From positions 1-35,432 of the forward strand of contig NZ_JROH01000038.1 in the NCBI RefSeq assembly GCF_000786205.1: a stretch of 35,432 nucleotides of DNA, in the 5' to 3' direction. A program made the position numbers and the translations under genes. Each line of letters begins with the position of its first letter. Positions within the stretch are counted from its first letter, which is position 1. This DNA is from Sphingomonas sp. 37zxx. GTDB taxonomy: Bacteria > Pseudomonadota > Alphaproteobacteria > Sphingomonadales > Sphingomonadaceae. Shown here one piece after another: positions 8,516 to 16,993 of the stretch. Under the pieces are notes generated by a model. The model had not been told where the DNA came from, made no database searches, and saw only the letters and a list, made by a program, of their open reading frames with translations.

Positions 8516-9135
8516 TCGGGCGGTTCATCTCGCTCGAAGGCGGGGAGGGGGCCGGGAAATCGACTCAGGCCTCCGCCCTGGCGGCAGCGCTGGAGGCGCG
8601 CGGGGTTCACGTGCTGGTAACGCGCGAACCCGGCGGCAGCGAAGGGGCCGAGGCGATCCGCAACCTGCTGATGCAGGGCGATGTCGCACGGTGGAGCGCG
8701 CATGCCGAAGCTTTGCTGTTCGCCGCCGCGCGCGCCGATCATGTCGAAAAGCGGATTCGCCCGGCGATCGAGGCGGGGACATGGGTGATTTGCGACCGTT
8801 ATGTCGATTCCACCCGCGCCTATCAGGGCGCGCAGGGGATCGACGATGCCGCGATCCTGGCGCTGCACGGCTTTGGCTCAAAGGGGTTGCTGCCCGATCG
8901 TACCTTCCTGCTGGCATTGCCGCGTGCCGATGGGCAACAGCGGACCCAGGCGCGCGATGGTGCGGCGAATGATCGCTTCGAAGCCCGCGATACCGCATTT
9001 CACGAGGCGGTTGCCGCCGGGTTCGAGCGGATCGCCGCGAACGAACCCGATCGGGTGAGGCGCATCGATGCTGCGATGGCCCCGGCGGAGGTCACTCAGG
9101 CGCTGGTCGCGGGCCTTGCCGATCTGTTGCCATGA
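8512..9135 (+). CDS. tmk: Thymidylate kinase
   Basis: 207 residues from TTG 8512, which overlaps the carboxypeptidase stop by 4 bases and yields MIGRFISLEGGEGAGKST, the normal family N-terminus. An upstream ATG at 8485 would add nine residues and overlap more. The P-loop is GGEGAGKST (10-18). CDRYVDST carries the DR motif, and the LID region has RTQARDGAANDRF. It phosphorylates dTMP to dTDP with ATP in the cytoplasm. It is followed by holB with an ATGA overlap, the common tmk-holB pairing. Confidence 0.95.
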   Translation: MIGRFISLEGGEGAGKSTQASALAAALEARGVHVLVTREPGGSEGAEAIRNLLMQGDVARWSAHAEALLFAAARADHVEKRIRPAIEAGTWVICDRYVDSTRAYQGAQGIDDAAILALHGFGSKGLLPDRTFLLALPRADGQQRTQARDGAANDRFEARDTAFHEAVAAGFERIAANEPDRVRRIDAAMAPAEVTQALVAGLADLLP

Positions 9136-10106
9136 CGGCGGCGGTTGGCAATGACGCTGCGCGCGCTGCCTTCGCCGCCGCGATGGCGGGCGATGCGCTG
9201 CACCATGCCTGGTTGATCACCGGCCCTGAAGGCACCGGCAAGGCCAGCTTTGCAACCGATATGGCCCGCCGGATGCTGGCCTATGCCGTCGATCCGTCGC
9301 TCGATCCAGCGGCACCTGTCCCCGCCGGGCATCGCATCGGCGCGTTGCTCGATGCCAGGTCGCACCCCGATTTCCGATTGCTGACGCGATTACCCAAAGA
9401 TGCCGACAAGCCCGACCAGGATGTCGCGCGCAGCATCACCATCGCGCAGATCCGCACGTTGCAACCGATGTTCGCGACCAAGCCGTCGATGTCGCCGCGC
9501 CGCGTGGTGCTGATCGATTCGATCGACGATCTCGAACGCGGCGGGGCCAATGCGCTGCTGAAGAATCTCGAAGAACCGCCGGCGGGAACGATCTTTTTGC
9601 TGGTCAGCCATGCGCCGGGGCGGCTGCTGCCCACCATCCGGTCGCGATGCCGGCTGCTGCGCTTCTCGCCGCTTGAAGATGCCGAAGTCGCTTCGGTGCT
9701 GCGGCAGGTGCTGCCGGAAGCGGGGGAGGACGAAATCGCGGTGCTGGTGCGTGCGGGCGCCGGATCACCGGGCAAGGCATTGCGCTTTGCCGGATTGGAT
9801 ATGGCATCGATCGAGCGTGATCTGGCGCTGCTCGCCGATCGCGGCGATCCCGACAATGCCATTCGATCGCGACTGGCCAAGGCGCTGGGGCCAAAGGCCG
9901 CGCAACCCCGCTACGCCGCGTTTCTGGAGCGGGTGCCGACCTTCCTGGCCGAACGCGCGCACACCTTGCAGGGCAGGGCGCTGCGCGAAGCACTCGATGC
10001 ACATGCCGCCGCCCGCGACGTCGCGGGTGCGGCAATCGGCTTGTCGCAGGATGCGGGTGCTGCCGTGTTCGAAATCGGTGGCATCGTCGCACGCCTGGCG
10101 CGCTGA
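9132..10106 (+). CDS. holB: DNA polymerase III delta-prime subunit
   Basis: 324 residues, ATG overlapping the tmk stop. AAA+ clamp-loader fold: GPEGTGKAS (31-39) in the Walker A position, SMSPRRVVLIDSIDDLE as Walker B region, NALLKNLEEPP, and the SRC motif (TIRSRCRLLRF) typical of delta-prime and gamma/tau subunits. It is part of the clamp loader that places the beta ring on primed DNA. A 53-base gap separates it from metG, the only real break in this part of the cluster. Confidence 0.93.
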   Translation: MTAAVGNDAARAAFAAAMAGDALHHAWLITGPEGTGKASFATDMARRMLAYAVDPSLDPAAPVPAGHRIGALLDARSHPDFRLLTRLPKDADKPDQDVARSITIAQIRTLQPMFATKPSMSPRRVVLIDSIDDLERGGANALLKNLEEPPAGTIFLLVSHAPGRLLPTIRSRCRLLRFSPLEDAEVASVLRQVLPEAGEDEIAVLVRAGAGSPGKALRFAGLDMASIERDLALLADRGDPDNAIRSRLAKALGPKAAQPRYAAFLERVPTFLAERAHTLQGRALREALDAHAAARDVAGAAIGLSQDAGAAVFEIGGIVARLAR

Positions 10107-10159
10107 CGGCTGGGCAACGGGGCTTGTGCCGCGCCCCTTCCACCCCCTAAACGCCGCGC

Positions 10160-11716
10160 ATGGCCGAACCTTATTACATCACCACCGCGATCCATTACCC
10201 CAACGGCAAGCCGCATATCGGCCATGCCTATGAAATGATCGCCGCCGACGCGATTGCCCGTTTCCAGCGGCAGGCTGGGCGCGATGTGCGCTTCCAGACC
10301 GGCACCGACGAGCATGGCCTCAAAATGGTGCAGACCGCGCGCGATCGCGGCGTGCCGGTGCGCGCACTCGCCGACGAGATGTCAGGCTATTTCAGCGATA
10401 TGGCGCAGCGTCTGAACATTTCGTGCGATCGTTTCATCCGCACGGTCGAACCCGAACATTATCGCGCCAGCCAGGCGATCTGGCAGGCGATGCAGGACGC
10501 AGGCGACCTGTATCTCGATCGTTATGAAGGCTGGTACTCGGTTCGCGACGAAGCCTTTTACGAGGAAAAGGAACTGACCGAGGGGGCAGGGGGCGTGAAG
10601 CTTTCGCCGCAGGGCACGCCCGTTGAATGGACTGCCGAGGAGACATGGTTCTTTCGCCTGTCGAAATATCAGCAGCCTTTGCTCGATTTCTACGCCGCCA
10701 ATCCGGGCTTCATCCGCCCCGAAAGCCGCCGCAACGAAGTGCTTCGCTTCGTCGAGGGCGGGCTGATCGACCTGTCGGTATCGCGCACCAGCTTCGATTG
10801 GGGCGTGCCGGTGCCCGGCAGCGACGGCCATGTGATGTATGTCTGGGTCGATGCCCTAACCAACTATCTCACCGGCACCGGCTATCCCGATGGCGGTGAG
10901 CTTTCGCGCTATTGGCCGGCGGCATCGCACATCATCGGCAAAGACATTGTCCGGTTTCATGCGGTGTATTGGCCCGCATTCCTGATGTCGGCGGGGCTTG
11001 CCCTGCCGAAAGAAGTGTTCGGCCACGGCCACGTGCTCAATCGCGGCGAGAAGATGTCGAAGTCGCTTGGCAATGTCGCCGATCCGATGGCGCTGGCCGA
11101 TGCGTTCGGGGTCGATGCGCTGCGCTATTTCCTGCTCCGCGACATCGGCTGGGGCCAGGATGGCAGCTATTCGCCGCGCGCGATCGCCATGCGCGCCAAT
11201 GCCGATCTGTCGAACAGCTTCGGCAATCTGGCGCAGCGGACGCTGGCATTTATCGCCAAGAATTGCGACGGTGCGATGCCGGGGCCGGGGAAGGGCGATC
11301 CTGCCGACGCGGCGCTGCTGGCGACGGTTGCCGAGGCCAATGCCGAGTTCATCCGGCTGTTCGGCGATCATGGCCTCACCCAGGCGTTAGAGGCGTGGAT
11401 GCGCGGGGTGTTTGCCTGCAACCAATATATCGACGTGCAGGCACCCTGGGCGCTGCGCAAGACCGATCCCGATCGGATGGAGGCGGTGCTGGGCACGCTG
11501 ATCCGGGCGATCCGGCTATGTGCGATCACCATCCTGCCGGTGGTGCCGACCGCAGCGGCGGCAATGCTAGATCAATTGGGGGTCGAAGATCGCAGCCATG
11601 CCGCGCTTGCCGACAATGATTGGTATGCCGGCCATGCGGCAACGGGCTTTCGCATCGCCCCGCCAACCCCCATCTTCCCTCGACTGGACATCCCCGAGGA
11701 GGAACCGGCGGCATGA
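10160..11716 (+). CDS. metG: Methionyl-tRNA synthetase
   Basis: 518 residues. Class I signatures are clear: HIGH at 19-22 (PHIGHAYE) and KMSKS at 298-302 (GEKMSKSLGN). It charges tRNA-Met for initiation and elongation. The connective-peptide region (YEGWYSVRDEAFYEEKEL) lacks paired CxxC knuckles, so this is a zinc-poor form, and there is no C-terminal tRNA-binding dimerisation domain, as expected for a roughly 510-residue MetG. The stop overlaps the start of the next gene (ATGA). Confidence 0.97.
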   Translation: MAEPYYITTAIHYPNGKPHIGHAYEMIAADAIARFQRQAGRDVRFQTGTDEHGLKMVQTARDRGVPVRALADEMSGYFSDMAQRLNISCDRFIRTVEPEHYRASQAIWQAMQDAGDLYLDRYEGWYSVRDEAFYEEKELTEGAGGVKLSPQGTPVEWTAEETWFFRLSKYQQPLLDFYAANPGFIRPESRRNEVLRFVEGGLIDLSVSRTSFDWGVPVPGSDGHVMYVWVDALTNYLTGTGYPDGGELSRYWPAASHIIGKDIVRFHAVYWPAFLMSAGLALPKEVFGHGHVLNRGEKMSKSLGNVADPMALADAFGVDALRYFLLRDIGWGQDGSYSPRAIAMRANADLSNSFGNLAQRTLAFIAKNCDGAMPGPGKGDPADAALLATVAEANAEFIRLFGDHGLTQALEAWMRGVFACNQYIDVQAPWALRKTDPDRMEAVLGTLIRAIRLCAITILPVVPTAAAAMLDQLGVEDRSHAALADNDWYAGHAATGFRIAPPTPIFPRLDIPEEEPAA

Positions 11717-12492
11717 TGCTGGCCGACAGCCATTGCCACCTGAATCACAAAGGGTTGGTCGACGAACAACAAGCGGTGCTTGCGCGTGCCCGCGCGCGCG
11801 GCGTCGCCGCGATGCTCAACATCTCGACCCGGCAAAGCGAATGGGCCGACGTCGTCGCCACTGCCGAGCATGAGGCCGATGTGTGGGCAACCGTCGGCGT
11901 CCATCCGCATGAGGCCGATGCGCACCGGCACATTGATGCCGAAGCGCTGATCGAGGCGGCCGACCACCCCCGCGTCGTAGGGCTGGGCGAATGCGGGCTG
12001 GATTACTACTACGACCACAGCGATCGCGCGGCGCAAGCGATAAGCTTCCGCGCACATTGCGCCGCCGCACGCGCCACCGGCCTGCCCATCATCGTCCATA
12101 CTCGCGATGCCGAGGAAGATACCGCCGCCATCCTGTGCGACGAACTGGGGAAGGGGGCTTTTAGCGGCGTGATCCACTGCTTCACCGGCACTAGTGCCTT
12201 TGCCCATCAGGCACTTGCGCTTGGTTTCTATATTTCGATCTCAGGTATCGTGACGTTCAAAAACGCCCGCGATTTGCAGGCGGTCGCGGCGCGTTTGCCG
12301 CTCGATCGGTTATTGATCGAAACCGATGCACCGTTCCTTGCGCCGGTGCCACATCGCGGGCGTCCGGGCGAACCCGCCTTTGTCGCCGACACCGCTGCGT
12401 TCCTGGCCGATTTGCGCGGCGAAACCGTCGAAACGCTTGCCCAGGCGACGGCTGGCAATTTCCACACGCTGTTTGCCAAGACGCGCGCATGA
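11713..12492 (+). CDS. TatD-family metal-dependent hydrolase (DNase)
   Basis: 259 residues from the ATG that overlaps the metG stop. TIM-barrel amidohydrolase fold with metal ligands visible in order: SHCHL (His7, His9), LGECGLDYYYDHS (Glu), IVHTRDAEEDT (His), VIHCFTG (His) and ETDAPFLAP (Asp). TatD proteins are Mg-dependent 3'-5' exonucleases or deoxyribonucleases. Placement after metG is very common in bacteria. The following gene overlaps by 4 bases. Confidence 0.94.
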   Translation: MMLADSHCHLNHKGLVDEQQAVLARARARGVAAMLNISTRQSEWADVVATAEHEADVWATVGVHPHEADAHRHIDAEALIEAADHPRVVGLGECGLDYYYDHSDRAAQAISFRAHCAAARATGLPIIVHTRDAEEDTAAILCDELGKGAFSGVIHCFTGTSAFAHQALALGFYISISGIVTFKNARDLQAVAARLPLDRLLIETDAPFLAPVPHRGRPGEPAFVADTAAFLADLRGETVETLAQATAGNFHTLFAKTRA

Positions 12493-13253
12493 AGATCCGT
12501 CTGCTAGGAACCGGCACGTCGAGCGGCGTTCCCCGGATCGGCAATGACTGGGGGGCGTGCGACCCATCCGAGCCCCGCAACCGGCGTACCCGTGCGGCAG
12601 CGCTGGTGTCGACCGCGACCACCCGTATTCTGATCGATACTGGTCCCGATATGCGGCAGCAATTGCTTGCGGCTGAGATTGGGCAGATCGACGCGGTGAT
12701 CTGGACCCATGATCATGCCGATCACACCCACGGCATCGACGATTTGCGCCAGATCGCGCATGCAAAGGAGGGGCAGGTGGTCGGCTACGCGCGCCCGCAT
12801 ACGCTCGCGGCGCTGGAGCGACGTTTTCACTACGTCTTTCATGGTCGCGGACCCTATTCGCCGACGGTCGAACTGCATCCGCTGAACGATACGGTAACGA
12901 TCGGCGACATCGTCGTGCGCGTCGTCGATCAGCCGCATGGCGGCATCACCAGTGCCGGGTTGCGCTTCGACCACGATGGCGCGTCGATCGTATATTCGAC
13001 TGACTTTCATACGCTTACCGACGAAATGGAGAAATTGTATCAGCGCTGCGACGTCTGGGTGGTCGACGCCCTTCGACGTGAACCCCATCCATCGCACGCG
13101 CATCTGGAGGCGACATTGGACTATGTCGCGCGGGTTCGACCGGCGACGGCGGCGCTGATCCATATGGATCAGTCGATGGACTATGCGACCTTGCGAAACC
13201 TGCTGCCGGCGGGCATCGAACCCGGCTATGACGGCATGGAACTGATCGCGTGA
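12489..13253 (+). CDS. MBL-fold metal-dependent hydrolase, PhnP-like
   Basis: 254 residues, ATGA overlap with the TatD gene. Metallo-beta-lactamase fold: N-terminal LLGTGTSSGVPRIG, metal motif THDHADHTHGIDDLR (HxHxDH), a distal VDQPHGG histidine, YSTDFH (Asp) and IHMDQSMDY. The opening and the HxHxDH context are those of the PhnP-like phosphodiesterase group. Its substrate is not readable, and nothing phosphonate-related is nearby. Probably co-transcribed with metG and tatD. Confidence 0.9.
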   Translation: MKIRLLGTGTSSGVPRIGNDWGACDPSEPRNRRTRAAALVSTATTRILIDTGPDMRQQLLAAEIGQIDAVIWTHDHADHTHGIDDLRQIAHAKEGQVVGYARPHTLAALERRFHYVFHGRGPYSPTVELHPLNDTVTIGDIVVRVVDQPHGGITSAGLRFDHDGASIVYSTDFHTLTDEMEKLYQRCDVWVVDALRREPHPSHAHLEATLDYVARVRPATAALIHMDQSMDYATLRNLLPAGIEPGYDGMELIA

Positions 13254-13861
13254 GCGAAGACGACACGCTCAATCTGGTATTGGGTGTCGGCGTCCTCGTG
13301 CTGGTGCTGAGTTCGCTCAGCCTGCGCCGCATGTCGATCGGGCTGTTCGTTCGATCGTTGCTCGGCTGGGCGGCCATTATCGGCTTGATCTATCTCGCGG
13401 TGATTAACCGTGATCCCATCGAGGCTGCGCTTGGCAGCGTCGGCGAGCGGCTGGGTATTTCGGGCCAATCGGTCGAGGGCGACACGGTTCGGATCCGGCA
13501 ATCGACCGATGGCCATTTTTATGCTCGGGTCGCCATCAACGGCCATCCGGTCCGAATGCTGATCGACAGCGGTGCCACGATCACCGCGCTATCGGTGGAA
13601 ACTGCAGAACGCGCTGGCATCGACACAGCGGCAGCCAACTTTCCGGTGCTGCTGAACACCGCAAACGGCACCGTGGCCGCAAGGCGCGGCGTTGCCAAAA
13701 CGGTTTCCATTGGCGGCCAACTCGAGACGCGCGATCTGTCGGTCGTTGTGTCGCCAAACTTTGGCGACGTAAACGTCATCGGCATGAATTTTCTATCGCG
13801 TCTGGGGTCGTGGCGGGTTGAGCAACAGACGCTCATCCTGGAGCCAAACCGCGCTGCATAG
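13250..13861 (+). CDS. Membrane-anchored retropepsin-like aspartic protease
   Basis: 203 residues from a GTG overlapping the previous stop. Two hydrophobic segments (about residues 8-22 and 36-52) anchor the N-terminus. The C-terminal half is a single retropepsin-like lobe with catalytic LIDSGAT (Asp106) and later the VIGMNFLSRLGSW strand, so it should act as a dimer. It matches the family usually annotated as TIGR02281 clan AA aspartic protease, common in Alphaproteobacteria; the substrate is not known to me. It is the last gene of the housekeeping run, and no clear terminator follows. Confidence 0.9.
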   Translation: MSEDDTLNLVLGVGVLVLVLSSLSLRRMSIGLFVRSLLGWAAIIGLIYLAVINRDPIEAALGSVGERLGISGQSVEGDTVRIRQSTDGHFYARVAINGHPVRMLIDSGATITALSVETAERAGIDTAAANFPVLLNTANGTVAARRGVAKTVSIGGQLETRDLSVVVSPNFGDVNVIGMNFLSRLGSWRVEQQTLILEPNRAA

Positions 13862-13875
13862 CATATCCGTTTTAC

Positions 13876-13889
13876 ATAATATATATTAT
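13876..13889. repeat. 14-bp AT-only palindrome
   Basis: ATAATATATATTAT is a perfect palindrome in otherwise GC-rich DNA, 14 bases after the protease stop. It could be a promoter element, an operator or a relic of an insertion. Function not readable. Confidence 0.4.
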
Positions 13890-13981
13890 CGGTTTGGAGG
13901 TTCTGGTCTGATGTATGCGCAACGTACAAATGGCACAGCGCAGAATAGAGATGGCACCCTCGTGCGTCCGCTGAGCCGATC

Positions 13982-14110
13982 GTGTCCATGGACACTCTCG
14001 AAAATAAAGGCGTGCAGCGATGGCGGTGATGACAATGAGCGATGCCGAGATCTCCCGGTTCGACACCTTGATGCGGCTCGACCGCGGCGAGCTTCGGCCT
14101 GCTGAGGCCA
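13982..14110 (+). mobile_element. Probable left-end remnant of an ISNCY-type insertion sequence
   Basis: A perfect 14-bp palindrome GTGTCCATGGACAC (13982-13995), then CTCTCGAAAATAAAGG, then the start of a short frame encoding MTMSDAEISRFDTLMRLDRG. From memory this layout resembles the left end and transposase N-terminus of ISNCY-family elements. The rest of the transposase (catalytic domain) is absent. Family assignment is an inference from pattern memory; limits are approximate. Confidence 0.4.
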
Positions 14111-14193
14111 TGCAGTTGCTGAGGCTGGAGCGAGTCAGCGAACCTACCGTTTCGCGCATCGTGGCCGCGCACCGGCAGCAGCAAGGAGAGTGA
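14020..14193 (+). CDS. 57-residue HTH-like protein, probably a truncated ISNCY transposase N-terminus
   Basis: Encodes MAVMTMSDAEISRFDTLM...QQQGE from ATG 14020. The Ala/Leu-spaced helix RPAEAMQLLRLER followed by PTVSRIVAAHR could form a helix-turn-helix. The first 40 residues look like the N-terminus of an ISNCY-type transposase. After LLRLER the adjacent frame reads SQRTYRFAHRGR, closer to what such a transposase would continue with, suggesting a frameshift or deletion. The AAGGAG of the next gene (14183-14188) lies inside its end and its stop is 2 bases before that gene's ATG, so if translated the two are coupled. Confidence 0.4.
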   Translation: MAVMTMSDAEISRFDTLMRLDRGELRPAEAMQLLRLERVSEPTVSRIVAAHRQQQGE

Positions 14194-14195
14194 GT

Positions 14196-15557
14196 ATGAA
14201 GCGCAGCCATGACCTGTCGGGCATCATGAAGTTCGCTACGTCGCCCGCCTGGGCGGGACACTTGCGCGACGCGCTCGGCGATCATCTTGGCCCGGCGATG
14301 GACGAGTTCGAGTTCGAGTTCGAAGGCCTTGCCGAGATCGTCGGCGACCATTGGGCTGGTGTACTGTGGGGCTGCGCGTTCGAAGACCTCCTGACGCGGA
14401 CCGTCGAACCCGGCGCGCTGAACCTTGTCGACGACTATATCCGGCGTCGCGGATGGAATGAGGCCGGCCCCGCCAAACTTTATATGCGCGCGCTGCAATC
14501 CTCGGTCATGAGCCTGTACGAGGTCAGTGAGGTCGAGGTCGGCAGCGGATTTCTTGTTCGTGATCTCATCCGGGGGGGTGACGCGGTTCGTGTCACCGAA
14601 CGCAGCGCCTCGCAGACGCTCAAACAATGGGACAGGATCGGTACGCGGGTCGTCATTGTGGGCGGAAAGCATCTCCTGTCGGGCGGGGTGCTCTCGTTCA
14701 CGATAGAGGCAGCCGACGCTCTCGTGGCCGATCTTCGGCGCGTGGGGGGAAATCGCAGTCCGCGCAGCCAGCTCGCGCTCACGGATGGCAAGTTGCGGGC
14801 GCTCCCTTCTCTCATCAGCACGGCATGGCTGTTCGACATCGTTCCACGGGCCATGGGCGCGATGACCGTACCGACGCTGCACAACGGCGATGGGGAGGAA
14901 GTGGTGTTCCACCGCGTCCGTTTTCCCTTTGCGTGCGGCGCAACCCATGCGCTGATCGGTGACCAGCTCGATCTTTTGCCAGCCATGCAGCGCGAAACTT
15001 CGCATGTCTGGAACTGGCTTGGCGAAAAATCGGGATCGACCCGAAACGGCACGGGCCGCATGGCCTGGGGTGTGACGATGATGGACGGCACGCCGGTGCT
15101 CGGCAATATCGAGCTGAAAGGACGCGCGCTGATCCTGGCCGTCACCTCCGCCGAGCGTGCGGCGCGCGGCACCGCCGTCCTTGCAGGCACATTGGGCGAC
15201 CTGGTCGGCACACCGCTCACCACCATCGAGACCGTTGAACAGGACATGGCTGCACGGCGGGAAGAACTGACGGCGTCCGAACCTGCCCCGACTGTCGCGC
15301 CGGAAGTGGCGACCCCACTCGTCCACGCCATGCTCGATCGTCAGTATCGCGCTACCCTCGACGAACGCGTCGGCATGCTCGGCGATATTACGCCGCGTGC
15401 AGCCGCACGGACCGCGGCAGGCCGCGAACGACTGTCGGCATGGCTGAAGCACCTGGAAAACCGCAGCGGCGCATCGCCGAACCCGAACGACCCGATGGCC
15501 ACTTACGATTTCACGTGGATGTGGCGCGAACTCGGGATCGAAAAGCTGCGCAAATAG
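14196..15557 (+). CDS. Conserved hypothetical protein, 453 residues, unknown function
   Basis: The ATG at 14196 is chosen over GTG 14190 because AAGGAG lies 7 bases upstream. No signal peptide or membrane segment is evident, so it is probably cytoplasmic. The N-terminal third is acidic (EFEFEFEGLAEI). The middle has a segment SLYEVSEVEVGSGF-VRDLIRGG followed by VRVTERSASQTLKQWDRIGTR, beta-rich in appearance. A SAERAARG segment precedes the C-terminal part, which carries ITPRAAARTAAGRERLSAWL and then MATYDFTWMWRELGI. The TPRxAxRTxxGR pattern recalls C-terminal tails of SEC-C-type and MbcA/ParS/Xre-type proteins; this is a weak analogy. It sits between two IS remnants, suggesting cargo of a mobile event. 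I do not assign a function. Confidence 0.7.
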   Translation: MKRSHDLSGIMKFATSPAWAGHLRDALGDHLGPAMDEFEFEFEGLAEIVGDHWAGVLWGCAFEDLLTRTVEPGALNLVDDYIRRRGWNEAGPAKLYMRALQSSVMSLYEVSEVEVGSGFLVRDLIRGGDAVRVTERSASQTLKQWDRIGTRVVIVGGKHLLSGGVLSFTIEAADALVADLRRVGGNRSPRSQLALTDGKLRALPSLISTAWLFDIVPRAMGAMTVPTLHNGDGEEVVFHRVRFPFACGATHALIGDQLDLLPAMQRETSHVWNWLGEKSGSTRNGTGRMAWGVTMMDGTPVLGNIELKGRALILAVTSAERAARGTAVLAGTLGDLVGTPLTTIETVEQDMAARREELTASEPAPTVAPEVATPLVHAMLDRQYRATLDERVGMLGDITPRAAARTAAGRERLSAWLKHLENRSGASPNPNDPMATYDFTWMWRELGIEKLRK

Positions 15558-15715
15558 CGCTTCGGCCCCTGCAAAAACCGGCAACGCCAGCCATCGCTTT
15601 GCCTACCGTGAATCTTTGTCCGAAGAATGCACCTGCCATAATTGCGGGCGGACGGTTGCCTTCAATGAACGGATAGGCAGAACTCGACATCGTCAACCCT
15701 TGGAGGAGCACAGCC

Positions 15716-16540
15716 GTGACGGAGTTTGTTGGCCTCGACGTTTCGCAAAAAGATACCGCCATCAGCGTAGTCGACGAGGAAGGTCGACAGATGTGGCGCG
15801 GAAAGGTGAAGACCGATCCGACCGCCATTGCCGCCGTGATCGCCTCGCGTGCCCCGGACGCCAAGCGAATTGGTTTCGAAACGGGGCCACTCTCCACCTG
15901 GCTCTGGCATGCATTAAAAGACCTGGGGCTTCCGCTGATCTGTCTGGACGCGCGCCATGCCAAGGCGGGGTTGAGCGTCCAAGTGAACAAGACCGATGAG
16001 AATGACGCGCTCGGGTTTGCCCAACTCGTACGGACAGACTGGACTCGCAGCGATGGTCGCGCCGCTGATTGCAGCTTGGCGTGCCATCACCGAACAAATC
16101 CGCGCATACGATGGACTACTGCGGCGCCGGGCGGCACACGATGACACGACGAGGCGCCTGATGACCGTTCCCGGCGTCGGGCCAATTGTTGCCCTCGCCT
16201 TCGCGTCGATGGTGGATGAACCGGAACGCTTCGCCAAATCCAAGAGCGTTGGCGCCTATTTCGGCCTCACGCCCAGACGCTACCAATCAGGAGAGAAGGA
16301 CGTGGCCGGCTCGATCTCGCGCACTGGCGACACCCTTGTGCGCTCCTGCTTGTTCGAAGCGGCGAACGTGCTCATGACGCGCGTCAAGCGCTGGACCGGG
16401 CTGAAGGTTTGGGGCGTCAAGCTCGCGCGGCGGATCGGCATAAACCGCGCTCGTGCCGCAGTTGCCCGAAAAATGGGCGTGATTACACAAGATGCTTATC
16501 ACCAACACCGATTTCCGGTGGGGCAAGGAGGAAGCCGTAG
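15716..16540 (+). pseudogene. IS110-family transposase, broken by internal deletion and frameshifts
   Basis: A GTG at 15716 with GGAGGA upstream opens a DEDD-type IS110 transposase: LDVSQ (Asp8), GFETGPLS (Glu55), KTDENDA (Asp94, Asp97). This frame is good to QLVRT near 16035, then turns to junk. The C-terminal Transposase_20 half continues in another frame from about 16043 ([14 protein letters not shown], then TVPGVGPIVALAFASMVDEPERF, SVGAYFGLTPRRYQSGEKD, GDTLVRSCLFEAANVL). About 100 residues normally present between these halves are missing. Near 16484 a second shift is needed to reach LHKM-ITNTDFRWGKEEAVA, the usual end. The element should be inactive. IS borders are not defined. Confidence 0.88.
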
Positions 16541-16929
16541 CCGGCAGAGCCTTCTTCTTCACGACCAGTTCCGGCAGCGCCGGAAAGATGTCCCTGCCGG
16601 GACGAAGCTCGCGGTGATCCCGTGGCCTCTGTTGGGGCAAGACCCCGAAATGCACCTTGGGACCCGCGACGTCTGAAAGCATGATGAGGCGGCCTTCATG
16701 GTCGACCTCGAAGAGAACCGTGACACCGGCAGGTACGTTGAACCGCGGACGCGCAACCGTTGAGAATCCCACTTGCCCGCAATTAGAGAACAGAGGCCAA
16801 TATATCCACTGGCTGCGGTTGGTCCGCCGCTTCATCGCTTCGACCGCGTGATTCTTGTTCTTGCTGCCAACGAGAGGTGCAGCGTCGACCGAGGACATCG
16901 GCGCGACGATCGATTTGCCGATTAGTCAA
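16541..16929. other. Unassigned DNA between the IS110 relic and the B12 promoter
   Basis: No supported gene. A minus-strand open frame (start 16898) contains a stretch that reads protein-like (VPAGVTVLFEVDHEGRLIML), but it runs on into the antisense of the transposase relic, has no clear ribosome site, and I recognise no family. This is probably decayed sequence left by earlier insertions. Confidence 0.4.
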
Positions 16930-16958
16930 TTGGCAACGGATGACGGTTGAGTTATGTA
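16930..16958 (+). promoter_or_regulatory. Candidate sigma-70 promoter of the cobalamin operon
   Basis: TTGGCA (16930-16935), a 17-base spacer and TATGTA (16953-16958). A transcript starting near 16965 would enter the riboswitch about 30 bases later, as expected for a leader. The -35 is fair (4/6) and the -10 poor (3/6), so an alternative promoter is possible. Confidence 0.4.
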
Positions 16959-16993
16959 ACCCCTGGGAGCCAAAAGCTGGTTCCCGTTGATCG

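Noticed and set aside
14020..15557. Toxin-antitoxin pair made of the 57-residue and 453-residue genes
   Set aside because: The coupling is suggestive, but the small protein looks like a transposase fragment and the large one has no toxin motif; size and order do not fit known pairs.
16601..16898. Minus-strand gene in the gap after the IS110 relic
   Set aside because: A short stretch looks protein-like, but the frame continues into antisense transposase sequence and no family or ribosome site is evident. Kept as unassigned DNA.
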